Positions 37,799 to 38,976 of a DNA stretch of 38,976 nucleotides are shown piece after piece. This DNA comes from Gemmatimonadales bacterium (GTDB taxonomy: Bacteria > Gemmatimonadota > Gemmatimonadetes > Gemmatimonadales > JACORV01). Each line of letters begins with the position of its first letter. Position 1 is the first letter of the stretch. The DNA lies in contig JAUYOW010000290.1 in assembly GCA_030697825.1 (NCBI GenBank), forward strand, positions 1-38,976, given 5' to 3'. The translations under genes were made by a program, and so were the position numbers. A model generated the notes under the pieces. The model did no database searches, had not been told where the DNA came from, and saw only the letters and a list, made by a program, of their open reading frames with translations.

Positions 37799-38872
37799 TT
37801 GCCGCGCCACGTCTGCATCGTGATGCTCACCGCCTTGGGCGACGCAGTTCGCGTGCTCCCGGTCGTCAACGCACTCAAGCGACACGACCCGGCGACCCGC
37901 ATCACGTGGGCGCTCCAGCCCGGGCCCGCCGCGCTGGTTCGCGGCCACCCCGCGATCGACGAGATCGTGCTCTTCGAGCGCGCGCGCGGCTGGCGCGCCT
38001 TCCTGGACTACCGGCGCGCCATGCGCGGACGGCGCTTCGACCTGGTGCTGGGCCTCCAGTCGTATCTCAAGGCGGGCATCCTCACCGCGCTCACACCCGC
38101 GCCGGTCCGCCTCGGCTACGACCGGGCCCGCGCGCACGACTTCAACTGGCTGTTCACGAACCGCCGGATCCCCCCTCGCGTCCCCGGGCACGTGCAGGAC
38201 GAGTTCCTCGAGTTCGTCACGGCGCTCGGGATCCCGGCCGAGCCCGTGGAGTGGAAGCTCGCGCCGACCCCCGAAGAGCGTGCTCAGGCTCGGTCCATGA
38301 TCGGCGGCGCCGACGGGCCGCTGGTGGGGCTCGTCCTTGCAAGCACGGGCCCCGACCGGTGCTGGGTGACCGAGCGCTGGGCCGAGGTGGCCGGCGCGCT
38401 CCGCGCCGAGTGCGGCGCGCGCTGCGTTCTCCTGGGTGCGACCTCAGGGTACGAAGTCGCGACCGCGCAGGCCATCCTCGCGGGTACCACCGCCGAGCCG
38501 ATCAACGCGCTGGGCTCCGGCCTGCGCGTGCTGCTCGCGTTGCTGGAAGCGTGCGATATCGTCGTCGCGCCCGATACCGGGCCGTTGCACATGGCCGTGG
38601 CGATGGAAGTGCCGGTCGTCGGGCTGTACGGCTACACCAATCCGAAGCGGGCTGGTCCGTACCGCAGGTTCGGCGAACTGTTGGTGGATGCGTATGGGGA
38701 TCCGGGAGAGGACTACCGGGCCGCGCGCGCCTATCGGACGGGGCGCATGGCCCGCATCACGGCGCGCGAAGTCATCGAAAAGGTCAGGCTGGGACTGGCC
38801 CGCTACGCCCCCGCTCCGCCCTGGCGCCGCGCCGGCACAGCCAACGGCCAACGGCCAACGGCTAACGGCTAA
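37799..38872 (+). CDS. GT9 glycosyltransferase, heptosyltransferase-like (copy 2)
   Basis: 357 residues. CIVMLTALGDAVRVLPVVNAL, ITWALQPGPAALVRGHPA, FDLVLGLQSYLKAGI and the donor loop APDTGPLHMAVAMEVPVVGLYG with YRRFGE identify GT9. It keeps the canonical DTGPLH motif that copy 1 has altered, and is otherwise very similar to it (LQPGPAALVRGHPA-DEIVLFE). TTG 37799 is the only start before the first strand; no SD is seen. The last 12 residues (roughly TANGQRPTANG) are translated from a 7-bp tandem repeat and the stop codon is part of a repeat unit, so the C-terminus was probably reshaped by the repeat. Confidence 0.87.
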   Translation: MPRHVCIVMLTALGDAVRVLPVVNALKRHDPATRITWALQPGPAALVRGHPAIDEIVLFERARGWRAFLDYRRAMRGRRFDLVLGLQSYLKAGILTALTPAPVRLGYDRARAHDFNWLFTNRRIPPRVPGHVQDEFLEFVTALGIPAEPVEWKLAPTPEERAQARSMIGGADGPLVGLVLASTGPDRCWVTERWAEVAGALRAECGARCVLLGATSGYEVATAQAILAGTTAEPINALGSGLRVLLALLEACDIVVAPDTGPLHMAVAMEVPVVGLYGYTNPKRAGPYRRFGELLVDAYGDPGEDYRAARAYRTGRMARITAREVIEKVRLGLARYAPAPPWRRAGTANGQRPTANG

Positions 38873-38909
38873 CGGCCAACGGCCAACGTCTAACGGCTAG
38901 CGGCCAACT
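38840..38909 (+). repeat. Ten 7-bp tandem repeats (GCYAACG)
   Basis: Units of GCCAACG or GCTAACG run from 38840 to 38902 without gaps, with variant units TCTAACG (38889-38895) and GCTAGCG (38896-38902) and a final GCCAACT (38903-38909). Because 7 is not a multiple of 3, the units supply stop codons in several frames. The block forms the end of the GT9 gene on the plus strand and the end of the partial gene on the minus strand. Confidence 0.92.
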
Positions 38910-38976
38910 CTCCGAACCTGTACTCCAACCCCACTTCGGCCAGCAGCGCCACGAGCCGGACAAGCCCCAGCCCCAT
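38890..38976 (-). CDS. C-terminal end of an unidentified protein, 5' end outside window
   Basis: The minus strand is open from the window edge to TAG at 38890-38892, giving 28 residues that include LVRLVALLAEVGLEY and FGELAASR. Codon use and amphipathic character are compatible with a real C-terminal helix. The final residues are encoded by the 7-bp repeat. Too short to assign; an ATG at the very edge (38976) is more likely internal than the start. Confidence 0.4.
   Translation of the reverse strand: MGLGLVRLVALLAEVGLEYRFGELAASR

Noticed and set aside
38840-38909. Possible CRISPR array
   Set aside because: Units are 7 bp and directly adjacent, with no spacers and no cas genes.

Overview
The window is a visibly high-GC bacterial chromosome segment, packed with genes and carrying no insertion sequence, phage or plasmid genes. 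Its gene content is that of a diderm (Gram-negative-type) bacterium: outer-membrane porins, an Omp85-like barrel, a Kdo/LPS-type kinase and two heptosyltransferase-like enzymes. High GC, many GTG/TTG starts, an EutN/DeoC microcompartment-type cluster and GAF/FHA signalling proteins would suit Gemmatimonadota or a related phylum. That placement is an inference; there is no rRNA here to confirm it.

Region 1 (1-14247) is a phosphate regulon. A secreted 5'-nucleotidase (minus strand, cut by the window edge) is divergent from one long same-strand array: porin, phoB, phoR, second porin, pstS, pstC, pstA, pstB1, pstB2, phoU, two tandem thymidylate-kinase-like genes and a Ppx/GppA phosphatase. Most neighbours overlap or nearly touch. 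The logic is outer-membrane phosphate entry, periplasmic capture, ABC import, PhoR/PhoU/PhoB sensing and polyphosphate or (p)ppGpp turnover. The two kinase-like genes are the unexplained part; the second has Arg in place of the Walker A Lys.

Region 2 (14277-16760, minus strand) reads rhomboid protease, EutN/CcmL-like protein, EutN/CcmL-like protein, deoxyribose-phosphate aldolase. The aldolase has an N-terminal amphipathic helix and a long linker, as in cargo targeted to bacterial microcompartments, and the two small proteins are the pentameric vertex type. No hexameric shell gene is in the window. Both spacers around the vertex genes consist almost wholly of GC-rich inverted and 7-8 bp tandem repeats.

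Region 3 (16910-27222, plus strand) is protein quality control: dnaK, a DegP/HtrA protease, tRNA-Leu(UAG), tig, clpP, clpX and engB, then an unrecognised exported protein and a hybrid histidine kinase. A textbook intrinsic terminator lies at the clpX/engB border, inside the annotated 5' end of engB.

Region 4 (27219-38976) is mixed. On the minus strand are a Nudix hydrolase, a PilB/GspE-type ATPase fused to a response-regulator receiver domain and a large outer-membrane barrel. On the plus strand are trpE (its start overlaps the barrel gene head to head), an FHA-GAF-adenylate cyclase, a KdkA-like kinase and two paralogous GT9 glycosyltransferases. Between the two GT9 genes, on the minus strand, are two small overlapping genes that look like the two halves of one DUF4254 protein. 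A run of ten 7-bp repeats at the right edge forms the end of the second GT9 gene.
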